From NCBI RefSeq assembly GCF_009707545.1, contig NZ_WLYK01000009.1, forward strand, positions 124,001 through 188,000: DNA of 64,000 bases, given 5' to 3'. The notes under the pieces are model-generated. The model was not told where the DNA came from and did no database searches. It saw only the letters and a program-made list of their open reading frames with translations. The stretch's first letter is position 1. The number at the start of each line of letters is the position of its first letter. Below are positions 45,163 through 53,453 of the stretch, piece by piece. The position numbers and the translations under genes are program-made. The stretch comes from Nakamurella alba. Its GTDB lineage: Bacteria > Actinomycetota > Actinomycetes > Mycobacteriales > Nakamurellaceae.

Positions 45163-47907
45163 ATGTCCGCACCCGTTGGTCCCACCCCTCCCACCGACCG
45201 CGTCGATGCCGCCACCCTCGACGCGGCACTGTCCGCTGCCCTGGGGCGGGCCTCGGGCGGCGAGCCGGAACTGGTGGTGGTGGAGGGCGCGCCCGGCACC
45301 GGCAAGTCCGCCGCGCTGGACCGGCTGATGGCCGCCGCCAGGGACACGTCGCTGCTGTACGGCTGCGGCCGTTCCGACGGCGATCCCCCGGCCTACGACC
45401 TGCTCGAGCAGTACGGGACCGAGCCCGTCCCCGAACGGTGCGCACCACCGATGGCGGCGCAGATGCTCCGCCGGGCGGTGGACGCCGCGGGGCAGATCGG
45501 TCCGGGACCCGTGCTGCTGGTCGTCGACGATCTGCAGTGGGCGGACCCGGAGTCGGTGGACGCCCTGGTCCACCTGCTGCGCCGGGCACGGGGGGACCGG
45601 CTGCTGGTGGTCGCCACCACCCGGCCGCTCGGGCCGGGCACGCACCCGGCCCTGCAGCGCCGGCTCGACACCGGCTTGGGTCGACGGCTCACGCTGACCG
45701 GCCTCGACCTGGCGTCGGCGGGCCGACTCGCCGACCGGTTGCGGCCCGAACTCGGTGCCGCGGTGGCGGAGTCGCTGTGGCGGCACACCGGCGGCAACCC
45801 GCTGTTCCTGCGCTCCCTGTTGGAACGCACCGACCTCGATCTCGCAGCGGCGGCCGAGCTCCCCGCCCCCGACGAGTACGGGCGGCAGATCACCGATCGG
45901 TGGTCCCGGCTGGCGGAGAGCGCCAGGGAGACGCTGCTGGCGATGTGCGTGCTGACGGAGTCGTGGCTGCCGGAGACCGGGACCGCGGCGATCGGGGTAT
46001 CTCCGGCTCCCGGCGACCTGGCACTGCTCGAGCGGGCCGGACTGCTGCTGCGCCGGCCCGGCGAGGTGGGCATCCCGCACGCGCTGACCCGGGCCGCAGT
46101 GTTGCAGGCCGCCGACCCGGATGCCGTGCGGACGCTGCACCGGCGCGCGGCCGCGATCAGTGACGGCGCCGCGGCCCTCGACCACCGCATCGCGGCCACC
46201 GAGGGCACCGACGACCTGCTGGCGGACGACCTCGCCGCTGCCGCGCAGGATCTGCACGACCGCGGCGCCCACCGCTCGGCGGCGCGCCGGTACCTGCAGT
46301 CCGCGCGCCTCTGCACGGACCCGGCACCGGCGCTGCTCCGGCGCTACGAGTCGATGGTCGACACCCTGCTGCAGCCGACGGGGCGGCTCTCGCCCGGTGA
46401 CGCCGAACTGCTCGCCGCCCACGCCGGATCGATCCCGGCGGCGGTGGTGACCGGACTCGCCGAGCTCGCCGCCGGCCAGTGGACGGTCGGCTACCGGAAA
46501 CTCCGGCAGGCCACCGGCATACCGGGATCCGGCCGGGAACCCCGGCCGGATCCCGAGGGCTGGCACTACCGTTATGCGGTCCTGCTCGCCTGGGCCGGGA
46601 TGGCCTCCGACGCCGCGACCTCCGACGTCGAGCGGCATCTCTCCGACGCCGTGGTGCTGCGCGGCCGCCCGGACCCGGCCTTCACCGGCGAGGAGGCGCG
46701 GGTCCGCGGTTATCTGACGGAACGGCGGCTGGGTGTCACCGGGGCCCGTGAGCTGTTCGCCGGTCTTCCCGACGATCCGGTGCGGGTGCCGACCGCCGCG
46801 TCGCTCGGGCTGCTCGCGCGCGGCGTCACCGGTCTGCGCCTCTGCCTGCTGGACGAGGCGATCGCCGATCTCGGCGAGCTGCGCCGGCGGGTCGAGGACG
46901 GCGCGGTCAGCGACATCAGCAACGGCGCGTTCTTCGCGGCACTGGCCTGTTCGCTGTGGCTGCGCGGCGAGTGGGACCGGGCCGCCGTGATCGCCCGGCA
47001 GGGCACCGAGTCGTTCCCGCGTTACGAGGCGCCCCATCTGGCGGCAGCGCAGTCGATGATCGCGTCCGTGCGGGGCGACCTGGCCGCTGCCGACACGCAT
47101 CTCGGCCGGGCCCGTGCGTTCCTCGCCGATCACCCGTGGCCCGAGCCGGAGCGGCTGTTGCTCAATGCCGAGGTGGTCCGCGTGCTGGTCGATCCCGATC
47201 CGGCGGCGCGGCACCGGTTCCGGCCGGACCACCGGGTGCTCCGCCGGATGCTCGGCAACCGGGCGCCGGCGCTGTGGGAGGTGATGTTCGCCGCGCAGGC
47301 GCTGCTCTGGCTCGACGACCCGGTCGGCGCGACGACGTTGATCGACACGATCGGTCGCGACGGCAGCGCTCCCGCCTGGGCGGGTGCCGTCCGCGACCGG
47401 CTGGCGGGACTGGTCCGGGAAGCCGCCGGCGACCTGGCCGGCGCGCTGGGGCTGCTCGAGCGGGCCGGCACCGGGATCGGCGACGAGGTCCCGTGGCTGC
47501 GCGCACTGACCTTCACCGATCTCGCCCGCCTCCGCCACCGCTCCGGGGCGGCGGCCGGTGAGGCCGCCGCCGAGGCACGCCGCTGGTTCCGGCTGCTCGG
47601 CGCACCGGTGCCCGCGGACGTCGACCGGTGGGTCACTGCTCCTGCCGGTCCAGCCGGTCCTGTCGATCCCGCGCCGGTCAGGGACAGCACCCCCGGGTGG
47701 CAGCTGTCGGAGCGGGAGCGGGAGGTGCTGGCGCTGGTGATCCAGGGCCTGTCCCACCAGCAGACCGCGCGCGAACTGTTCGTCACCCGCAGCACGGTGA
47801 ATTTCCACCTCGGCAACATCTACGCGAAGGTCGGCGTCTCCTCCCGGCACGACCTCACGGCGATGGTCCGCAGCGATCCGGCGGCCTTCGGCATCCTCCT
47901 CCGGTGA
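45163..47907 (+). CDS. LuxR-family regulator with AAA+/STAND ATPase (LAL type)
   Basis: A 914-residue regulator. Walker A GAPGTGKSA lies at about 42-50 and Walker B VLLVVDDLQWADPES follows. A long helical region (about 320-830), probably TPR-like, has repeats such as GLAELAAGQWTVGYRKL and LWLRGEWDRAAVIARQG. A C-terminal LuxR helix-turn-helix reads LSEREREVLALVIQGLSHQQ and onward. Such LAL proteins activate catabolic or secondary-metabolite genes in actinobacteria. ATG 45163 follows GGGAGG at about 10 nt. The frame is open 862 codons upstream, but this is antisense to the hydrolase gene. The divergent CocE-like gene is the most obvious target. Confidence 0.92.
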   Translation: MSAPVGPTPPTDRVDAATLDAALSAALGRASGGEPELVVVEGAPGTGKSAALDRLMAAARDTSLLYGCGRSDGDPPAYDLLEQYGTEPVPERCAPPMAAQMLRRAVDAAGQIGPGPVLLVVDDLQWADPESVDALVHLLRRARGDRLLVVATTRPLGPGTHPALQRRLDTGLGRRLTLTGLDLASAGRLADRLRPELGAAVAESLWRHTGGNPLFLRSLLERTDLDLAAAAELPAPDEYGRQITDRWSRLAESARETLLAMCVLTESWLPETGTAAIGVSPAPGDLALLERAGLLLRRPGEVGIPHALTRAAVLQAADPDAVRTLHRRAAAISDGAAALDHRIAATEGTDDLLADDLAAAAQDLHDRGAHRSAARRYLQSARLCTDPAPALLRRYESMVDTLLQPTGRLSPGDAELLAAHAGSIPAAVVTGLAELAAGQWTVGYRKLRQATGIPGSGREPRPDPEGWHYRYAVLLAWAGMASDAATSDVERHLSDAVVLRGRPDPAFTGEEARVRGYLTERRLGVTGARELFAGLPDDPVRVPTAASLGLLARGVTGLRLCLLDEAIADLGELRRRVEDGAVSDISNGAFFAALACSLWLRGEWDRAAVIARQGTESFPRYEAPHLAAAQSMIASVRGDLAAADTHLGRARAFLADHPWPEPERLLLNAEVVRVLVDPDPAARHRFRPDHRVLRRMLGNRAPALWEVMFAAQALLWLDDPVGATTLIDTIGRDGSAPAWAGAVRDRLAGLVREAAGDLAGALGLLERAGTGIGDEVPWLRALTFTDLARLRHRSGAAAGEAAAEARRWFRLLGAPVPADVDRWVTAPAGPAGPVDPAPVRDSTPGWQLSEREREVLALVIQGLSHQQTARELFVTRSTVNFHLGNIYAKVGVSSRHDLTAMVRSDPAAFGILLR

Positions 47908-48945
47908 GCCTTGCCCGCTGAGCACCCGTCCGGCGAGCACCGGCCCGTGAGGCGCGGATCGGCCCGGTCCGCCGATCACGGCGAGTGACCGTCGAAAGAT
48001 GGCTTCGCGGTGCCATTGCACGCCTGACGGAGGACGGAATCGGACAAGATCGCCCGGTGTCCGCACCGCGCCGTGACCGGCACGGCCGGCGCATTCATCA
48101 ACCCGGGTGACACGACCACCCTCACGCGTACGGGTGAGAAGCACTTTTCTGCCCATTTCTGCCACATCTGTCGACCACCAACGGATGCAGCAGTGAACTG
48201 CCCACGAGGACACGACAACGACGTTTCAGACGAACCGGACACAACCTGGATCGTCCGGTGAATTCCTCGCCACGAGGCCGGCGGCGCCACTCCTTCCGGT
48301 CCAGCGGGACCCAGATGTGGACCTTCGGTGCGCCACAGGTGCACCCACATCCACGGAGCGACGAACCTTCGTCCACGACCGTGGCGGGCGCCGTACGCCG
48401 ACTCCGGCAGGCGGGACAACCGCAACGCCGTCATCAGCGGTTCCGCGCCGACGGGTAGCCGAGTCCCGGCTAGCACAGCAGTGAACGGACGTCAAAATGG
48501 CGTTCATCGGCGTGTCGCGCTCCGGAGCCGTGTCGGACCGCCGGATCGGGCGACCAGCTCCCCGACAGATGACCGCCGGAATCCGATGACATTCCTCCCG
48601 GCCCGACGCCGGCGCGGGCGTACGGCTCCCCGGGAACGGCGCCGACGATCGCCCGACTTGCCTTCCGACTGCACCCGGGGCTCCTGACCAGCCTCTACGG
48701 ATGTCGCGATCCGCGCCGCGGATCTTCGTGACGGTCGGCCACCCCTGAGCACCGCCGGCCGGACCGGACAGCGGGGCACGGACCGGGCCATCGCGGCAGG
48801 TATCGCACCGTGGCCGGGGACCTGGGGGATCGACATCACCGGCGCCACGGGCGGCCGGCGCGGACCCGTCGAAGGCCCCGTAATTCCGTGGACGACAAAG
48901 GCCCCTGAACAGCAAACATGCTGTTCAGGGGCCTTGTGATTGCGG
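47908..48945. other. About 1 kb without a recognisable gene
   Basis: Between the LuxR-type gene and tRNA-Val I find no credible protein. The one long frame on the minus strand (48226-48915) is Arg/Gly/Pro-rich and has no ribosome site or family features. There is an 11-bp direct repeat CAGCAGTGAAC at 48188-48198 and 48477-48487, and several short inverted repeats. A terminator hairpin for the tRNA lies at its right end. Confidence 0.6.
48898..48935 (-). terminator. Terminator downstream of tRNA-Val(CAC)
   Basis: Perfect 16-bp arms (48898-48913 and 48920-48935) with 6-nt loop AAACAT, beginning 11 nt beyond the 3' end of the tRNA on the minus strand. Confidence 0.85.
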
Positions 48946-49017
48946 TGGGCGATACTGGGATCGAACCAGTGACCTCTTCGGTGTGAACGAAGCGCTCTCC
49001 CGCTGAGCTAATCGCCC
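48946..49017 (-). tRNA. tRNA-Val(CAC)
   Basis: A 72-nt cloverleaf: acceptor GGGCGAT/ATCGCCC, D-arm with AGCTCAGCGGGAGAGC, anticodon stem CTTCG/CGAAG with loop TTCACAC giving anticodon CAC, and T-arm loop TTCGATC. Discriminator A; CCA is not encoded. Apart from the anticodon arm and one T-loop base it is identical to tRNA-Val(GAC) at 50133. Confidence 0.95.
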
Positions 49018-49285
49018 GGGATGTGCCATACAGCCCTCGCCGTATCGCGTGAAGAACGATACCCGATCGACAACGGTGCTCGAACCCATCTCCCGCCACC
49101 CTCCGCTACGAACCAATCACGTACGGCAGTAACGAAGCGCCCACTAGTCCGAACGGGTGAAGTTACCGATCTTGCGTGATGAGAGCGGAACGTCCCCGTC
49201 CCCATTCACGAGAGCAACCCGGGAGAACAAAATTCCGGCCACCAGAGGCCGGAACGGGACGCTCACCAGAAACAGGGAGCACGAC

Positions 49286-49729
49286 ATGGCCGGTCAGCCG
49301 ATCACCCAGCGCCACCTCTCCGTGGCGGCCAGCACGGTGATGACGATGGTCACCGACTGGGCGGACATCCCGGTCGACGCCGACCTGCAGTACCACTCGC
49401 GCGATCCGTTCGCGGTCCGCATGGTCTTCTCCATGCCCGGCACCCCGGCCGTCGAGTGGGTCTTCGCCCGCGACCTGATCATCGCCGGCCTCGTCGGCCC
49501 GAGCGGTCACGGCGACGTCCAGGTCTTCCCGGGCGAGCAGGGCATCGTGCTCGAACTGAACTCCCCCGGTGGCCAGGCCCAGCTGGTGGCCGAGCGCCCG
49601 GCGCTGGTCCGCTTCGTCCAGGACATGCTTTCCGCCGTCCCGCTGGGCGGCGAGGACACCTACTACGACATCGACGGCGAGATCGCCGGCCTGGTCGACT
49701 TCGAGGTCCCCGGCTCCGCCCAGGTCTGA
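49286..49729 (+). CDS. SsgA-family sporulation/cell-division regulator (SsgB-like)
   Basis: A 147-residue SsgA-like protein. DADLQYHSRDPFAVRMVFSM, VEWVFARDLIIAGL, GDVQVFPGEQGIVLELNSPGGQA and the acidic C-terminus DIDGEIAGLVDFEVPGSAQV (read in parts) are family hallmarks. In Streptomyces SsgB positions FtsZ at septation. ATG 49286 has GGGAG 6 nt upstream. The leader contains a small hairpin (arms 49233-49240 and 49247-49254). It sits alone within a tRNA cluster. Its role in this organism, sporulating or not, is inferred only. Confidence 0.92.
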   Translation: MAGQPITQRHLSVAASTVMTMVTDWADIPVDADLQYHSRDPFAVRMVFSMPGTPAVEWVFARDLIIAGLVGPSGHGDVQVFPGEQGIVLELNSPGGQAQLVAERPALVRFVQDMLSAVPLGGEDTYYDIDGEIAGLVDFEVPGSAQV

Positions 49730-49927
49730 TCCGGATGCGGACGGACCCGGGCGGGACTCCCTGCCCGACCGGACCTGTCCGATCCAGGCCTTCGCGGGCC
49801 GGCGCGCCACCCTCTCAGGCGCTCCCACTAGGCGGTTTGGTGTCGCTCCCGCGGTTCGGCTAGAGTTTTCCCTCGCACCCCCCGGAGGCCGGAGCCCAGC
49901 TCCGAAGGCCCGAGGAAGTGCAAAAAT

Positions 49928-49999
49928 GCGGACGTGGCGCAGTGGTAGCGCATCACCTTGCCAAGGTGAGGGTCGCGGGTTCGAATCCCGTCGTCCGCT
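49928..49999 (+). tRNA. tRNA-Gly(GCC)
   Basis: A 72-nt cloverleaf with acceptor GCGGACG/CGTCCGC, anticodon stem TCACC/GGTGA and loop TTGCCAA (anticodon GCC), T-arm GCGGGTTCGAATCCCGT. Discriminator T; CCA is not encoded. Confidence 0.96.
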
Positions 50000-50039
50000 C
50001 GGCTCAGGCTTTCGCCGGTAACATGTCGGCACCTGCCCT

Positions 50040-50113
50040 GGTGGGATGGCCGAGAGGCGAGGCAACGGCCTGCAAAGCCGTGTACACGGGTTCGAATCCC
50101 GTTCCCACCTCCA
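50040..50113 (+). tRNA. tRNA-Cys(GCA)
   Basis: A 71-nt cloverleaf (50040-50110) plus encoded CCA (50111-50113). Acceptor GGTGGGA/TCCCACC, anticodon loop CTGCAAA (anticodon GCA), T-loop TTCGAAT, and discriminator U73, which is characteristic of tRNA-Cys. It lies 40 nt after tRNA-Gly, probably in one transcript. Confidence 0.95.
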
Positions 50114-50132
50114 CCTGGTCCACCAGGATCCC

Positions 50133-50207
50133 GGGCGATTAGCTCAGCGGGAGAGCGCTTCCCTGACACGGAAGAGGTCACTGGTTCAATCCCAGTATCG
50201 CCCACCA
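50133..50207 (+). tRNA. tRNA-Val(GAC)
   Basis: A 72-nt cloverleaf (50133-50204) plus encoded CCA (50205-50207). Anticodon stem CTTCC/GGAAG, loop CTGACAC (anticodon GAC). Near-identical in body to tRNA-Val(CAC) on the other strand. Last of the Gly-Cys-Val cluster. Confidence 0.95.
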
Positions 50208-50212
50208 CATCT

Positions 50213-50243
50213 CGAAGGCCCCGGTCACCGACCGGGGCCTTCG
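50213..50243 (+). terminator. Terminator of the Gly-Cys-Val tRNA cluster
   Basis: Perfect 13-bp arms (50213-50225 and 50231-50243) around a 5-nt loop CACCG, 6 nt after the encoded CCA of tRNA-Val. Confidence 0.85.
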
Positions 50244-50284
50244 GCGTTCCTCGGGTCTGTTCTCGTCCGCCGTCGGGCAGAGTC

Positions 50285-50653
50285 GTGGACGTGACCGATC
50301 GCGGACCTCTGGACGGCGCCTCTCCGGCGCTCGCCGTCGCGCTGACCGTCCGGTTCCTGGCGGAGCTCGCCGTGCTCGTCGGCGTCGCGGTGCTGGTGTC
50401 GTCGGTCACCTCCGGCTGGTGGCGCTGGCCGGCGGCCGCCCTGGCCGTGGTGGCCGTCGCCGTGCTGTGGGGACGCTTCCTCTCCCCCAAGGCGGCCGTG
50501 GCGATCCCGCCGGCCGCGGCACTCGGGATCGAGGCCGCACTGTTCCTCGGCACCGGCCTCGGACTCGTCCTCACCGGGCGTCCGATCCCGGCGGTCATCG
50601 GGGCGGTCGTGTGGGCGCTCGACCGGCTCGCGCTGGCGATTCTGCGGCGCTGA
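50285..50653 (+). CDS. YrdB family (DUF2568) small membrane protein
   Basis: A 122-residue protein with four hydrophobic segments (about 18-40, 45-63, 70-92 and 97-117). LTVRFLAELAVLVGVAVL, then GWWRWPAAALAVVAVAVLWGRFLSPKA and AALFLGTGLGLVL match the DUF2568/YrdB family; function unknown. GTG 50285 or GTG 50291 could start it. It lies just after the tRNA terminator and converges with the next minus-strand gene (22 bp). Confidence 0.82.
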   Translation: MDVTDRGPLDGASPALAVALTVRFLAELAVLVGVAVLVSSVTSGWWRWPAAALAVVAVAVLWGRFLSPKAAVAIPPAAALGIEAALFLGTGLGLVLTGRPIPAVIGAVVWALDRLALAILRR

Positions 50654-50675
50654 CTCCGCTGCGCCGAATCGATCG

Positions 50676-51047
50676 CTAACGAACGGGCTGGGTGCGCTTC
50701 CACCCCATGACCGCGAGCGGGACCAATGATCCCGCGACGCCTCCGAGAACGGCGCTGAAGACCTCTCGCCCCCCGCCTCCGAACAGCAGAGTGGCGCCGA
50801 CTATCAGCAGGAGGGCACTTGCCAGAGCCACAGCGAACAGCCAGCTGATCCGGAACCGCCGCAGAGGGGAGGAGATCACGGCAGTTCCGCTACCGACGGA
50901 CACCCCGGAGACAGTCACCGACCCCAGACGCGGCTGCGGGTCATCCGGGTCGTAGCCCGCCTGCTCCAGCGTCGTGCGCATCTCCTCGAGGATGCGTTCC
51001 CGCTCCTCCGGCGACAGCCTGCGGGCTTCCTCTTCGAGCGACGTCAC
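50676..51047 (-). CDS. Small two-helix membrane protein, unrecognised (123 residues)
   Basis: No family recognised. From GTG 51047 (GGGAGG at 6 nt) the protein has an acidic-basic N-terminal helix (LEEEARRLSPEERERILEEMR), a middle stretch DPDDPQPRLGSVTVSGVSV, then two membrane segments (about 72-92 and 97-115). The start overlaps the preceding gene on the same strand by 4 nt, so the two form an operon. Codons include more A/T-ending triplets than neighbouring housekeeping genes, hinting at acquisition near the tRNA cluster. Confidence 0.7.
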   Translation of the reverse strand: MTSLEEEARRLSPEERERILEEMRTTLEQAGYDPDDPQPRLGSVTVSGVSVGSGTAVISSPLRRFRISWLFAVALASALLLIVGATLLFGGGGREVFSAVLGGVAGSLVPLAVMGWKRTQPVR

Positions 51048-51427
51048 GACACACCTCCCGTACCGGGATCGACCAAGGCCGACGCGACCTGCTGGCTCCT
51101 GAGCGTACTGCGCAGATGAGAACTGTAGGCAAGCGCAGCTGCTTCCAATTCGGAAGACATGAGCTCTGTCTGCGCCTGCAGGAGCAACTGGCCGACGATG
51201 GTCGTCCTCAAGTGCAGGGGCAGGTCGTCCTGCTTCGCCTCGACGACCCAGGTGAACCGCGACCACCAACGTTCGAGTGCGTTGTGCCGTACCTCGGCCA
51301 ATCCCTCGGACTTGCGAGCTCTGTTCCCGATCATGGTGGCGGTGACCACCCCGACGCCGGCGATCACCGCACCCAATCCCCCAGCACCTGCCGAGGTCAG
51401 GAAGTCGTCGAGCGGCGGCAAGGGCAT
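51044..51427 (-). CDS. Small membrane-anchored protein, unrecognised (127 residues)
   Basis: No family recognised. The N-terminal segment GAGGLGAVIAGVGVVTATMIG (about 14-34) is a membrane anchor; the rest is a charged helical cytoplasmic region (ARKSEGLAEVRHNALERWWSRFTWVVEAKQ in part, then LLLQAQTELMSSELEAAAL). It uses TTG, AGG and AGA codons that are rare in this window. It leads a two-gene operon with the next membrane protein. A single-helix anchor plus an RHNALERWWSRF-type helix also occurs in small phage- or island-borne proteins, but that is only an impression. Confidence 0.65.
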   Translation of the reverse strand: MPLPPLDDFLTSAGAGGLGAVIAGVGVVTATMIGNRARKSEGLAEVRHNALERWWSRFTWVVEAKQDDLPLHLRTTIVGQLLLQAQTELMSSELEAAALAYSSHLRSTLRSQQVASALVDPGTGGVS

Positions 51428-51592
51428 TCACGGAACGTACGCGGTCGCACCGACAGTCATCGACCGTCGTGCCGACCGACCATCGTGATCGATGGGTCAC
51501 CGTTGCCCACGCCGATCCTGGACGGGAGGATGTGGAACTTGTCATCGAGATCTGGCCCGCATCAGGCGGACCGTCCTGCCCCAGGAGGTTGC

Positions 51593-51775
51593 GTGACCGA
51601 TCACGATCGAAACCCGTGCGACGCCCCGTCGACGGGCGGTCCCGCCGACGAACCCTGGAAGGGGTACCCCGACCCATCCCTGGAGGCAGACATCAAAGAG
51701 GCCGACGCCGCCTACGCCAAGGGCGATGTGGTGCGTGGACTCCCGGCCGTCAGGGCCTTGCGCAGGATCTGCTGA
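51593..51775 (+). CDS. Small protein with antitoxin-like C-terminus (60 residues)
   Basis: A 60-residue frame from GTG 51593, preceded by a strong AGGAGG. The C-terminal half EADIKEADAAYAKGDVVRGL then PAVRALRRIC resembles the end of Phd/YefM or related type II antitoxins, which often finish with an acidic helix, a G-D-V turn and VRAL. No DNA-binding half and no toxin gene are adjacent; the next gene is an alcohol dehydrogenase. It could be a remnant or an unrelated small protein. Confidence 0.55.
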   Translation: MTDHDRNPCDAPSTGGPADEPWKGYPDPSLEADIKEADAAYAKGDVVRGLPAVRALRRIC

Positions 51776-51879
51776 CGGCGGACCGGGGCCGAATCCCCGG
51801 CCGATCGACCGGCACGGGACAATCGACGGCCTGGCGTCCCCGCACCGGCGGGCGCTGCGACGACAGCGAAGGATGTCTG

Positions 51880-53010
51880 ATGCGAATCCGGGCCGCGGTG
51901 CTGCGGGAGGTCGGGGCCGAGCGCCCCTATGCGGGATCGGCGCCGATGGTGCTGGAGGAACTGGAGTTGCAGGACCCTGGGCCGGGCGAGGTGCTGGTGC
52001 GGATCACCGCGGCCGGGGTCTGCCACTCCGACCTGTCGGTGATCGACGGCAACCGGATCCGGCCGCTGCCGATGGCGCTCGGCCACGAGGCGGCCGGGAC
52101 CGTGGTGGACACCGGGCCCGGCGTCGCCGATGTCGTGCCGGGCGACCAGGTGGTGCTGGTGTACGTGCCGAGCTGCGGGCACTGCCGGTACTGCTCGTCC
52201 GGCCGGCCGGCGCTCTGCCCGGACGCGGCTGCGGCGAACGGCCGGGGCGACCTGGTCCGCGGCGGCAGCCGGCTGCGCACGCCCGACGGCGAGGAGGTCC
52301 GTCACCACCTGGGCGTCTCCGGGTTCGCGGACCACGCCGTGGTCGACCGCACCTCGCTGGTGGTGATCGACAAGGACATCGAGCCGGGGACCGCGGCCCT
52401 CTTCGGCTGCGCGATGCTGACCGGGTTCGGCGCCGTGATGCACACCGCCCACGTGCGCCCCGGCGAATCGGTGGCGGTCTTCGGCCTGGGCGGGGTCGGC
52501 CAGGCCGCGGTGATGTCGGCCGCGGTGGCCGGGGCGCACCCGCTGATCGCCGTCGACCCGGTACCGGCCAAGCAGCAGCTGGCGCTCGAGCTCGGCGCCA
52601 CCCACGCCTGCTCCCCCGACGAACTCGCGGAGGTGCTGGCCGCGCACAGCCCGGGCGGGGTGGACGTGGCGCTGGAGGTGGTGGGATCCGCGGCGGTGCT
52701 GCGCGGCGCCTACGATGCCACGGCCCGGGGCGGGCGCACGGTCTCCGTCGGGCTGCCGCATCCCGATGCCGAGGTCAGCCTGCCGGCGATGAACCTGGTC
52801 GCCGAGAACCGGTCGGTGCTCGGTTCGTACATGGGGTCGTCGCAGCCGCAGCAGGACATCCCGGCGATGATCGCGCTCTGGCGGGCCGGCCGGCTGCCGG
52901 TGCACAAGCTGGCCACCGCCGAGCTGCCGCTCGACGAGATCAACACGGCCATGGACAATCTCGCCGACGGGAAGGCCGTCCGGCAGGTGCTGCTCCCGGC
53001 CGCGCCGTGA
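51880..53010 (+). CDS. Zinc-dependent alcohol dehydrogenase, class III-like
   Basis: A 376-residue medium-chain dehydrogenase. Catalytic zinc ligands Cys (GVCHSDLSVIDG) and His/Glu (GHEAAGTV), the four-Cys structural zinc loop (CGHCRYCSSGRPALC) and the NAD-binding GLGGVGQAAV are all visible. Marks such as LFGCAMLTGFGAVMHTA recall the actinobacterial class III/mycothiol-dependent group. It oxidises an alcohol or aldehyde adduct with NAD(P); the exact substrate is not determined. ATG 51880 has GAAGGA upstream. It overlaps the thioesterase gene by 4 nt. Confidence 0.92.
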   Translation: MRIRAAVLREVGAERPYAGSAPMVLEELELQDPGPGEVLVRITAAGVCHSDLSVIDGNRIRPLPMALGHEAAGTVVDTGPGVADVVPGDQVVLVYVPSCGHCRYCSSGRPALCPDAAAANGRGDLVRGGSRLRTPDGEEVRHHLGVSGFADHAVVDRTSLVVIDKDIEPGTAALFGCAMLTGFGAVMHTAHVRPGESVAVFGLGGVGQAAVMSAAVAGAHPLIAVDPVPAKQQLALELGATHACSPDELAEVLAAHSPGGVDVALEVVGSAAVLRGAYDATARGGRTVSVGLPHPDAEVSLPAMNLVAENRSVLGSYMGSSQPQQDIPAMIALWRAGRLPVHKLATAELPLDEINTAMDNLADGKAVRQVLLPAAP

Positions 53011-53453
53011 CCCGTCCGGAGCCACCGGTGCTCGCGCAGTTCCCCGTCCGGCAGCTGCACCGCACCCGGTGGGCGGACAACGACAGCTACGGCCACCTGA
53101 ACAACACGGTGCACAACCAGCTGTTCGACACCGCGGTCAACACCTGGCTGCTGGAGACCTGCGGCGCCGAGCTGCGCGCCGCGGACTCCATCGGGATCGT
53201 CGCCGAGACCTCGGTGCACTTCCTCGCCGAGGCGGCCTACCCGGCCGACGTCACCGTCGCGGTCGGCGTCGAGCACCGCGGCCGGAGCAGTGTGGTGTAC
53301 CGGGTGGCGATCTTCACCGGAGCCGGTACGCCGGACGAGATCGCCTGCTCCGTCGGCAGGTTCGTGCACGTCTACGTCGACCGGGACACGCGCCGACCGG
53401 TGCCGATGCCGGCCGCGGTGGCCGCGGCCGCCGACGGCATCCGCTTGGCATGA
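53007..53453 (+). CDS. Acyl-CoA thioesterase, 4-hydroxybenzoyl-CoA (YbgC/FadM) type
   Basis: A 148-residue hotdog-fold protein. RWADNDSYGHLNNTVHNQLFDTAVN carries the catalytic Asp and the HLNN turn typical of YbgC/FcbC thioesterases. GIVAETSVHFLAEAAYP and RSSVVYRVAIF follow the fold. GTG 53007 overlaps the dehydrogenase stop; its own stop overlaps the next ATG. Hydrolysing an acyl-CoA made or consumed by the dehydrogenase is a reasonable guess. Confidence 0.88.
   Translation: MTRPEPPVLAQFPVRQLHRTRWADNDSYGHLNNTVHNQLFDTAVNTWLLETCGAELRAADSIGIVAETSVHFLAEAAYPADVTVAVGVEHRGRSSVVYRVAIFTGAGTPDEIACSVGRFVHVYVDRDTRRPVPMPAAVAAAADGIRLA

Noticed and set aside
45022-48213. Minus-strand frame continuing the CocE/NonD gene upstream by about 1060 codons
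   Set aside because: It is antisense to the LuxR-type regulator and lacks any domain; the hydrolase starts properly at 45021.
48226-48915. 229-codon minus-strand frame in the gene-poor region
   Set aside because: No ribosome site, Arg/Pro/Gly-rich, overlaps the tRNA terminator, and no recognisable domain.
49018-50285. Integrated element between tRNA genes
   Set aside because: No integrase, no repeat of a tRNA 3' end at both sides, and the content (ssgB, tRNAs) is chromosomal.
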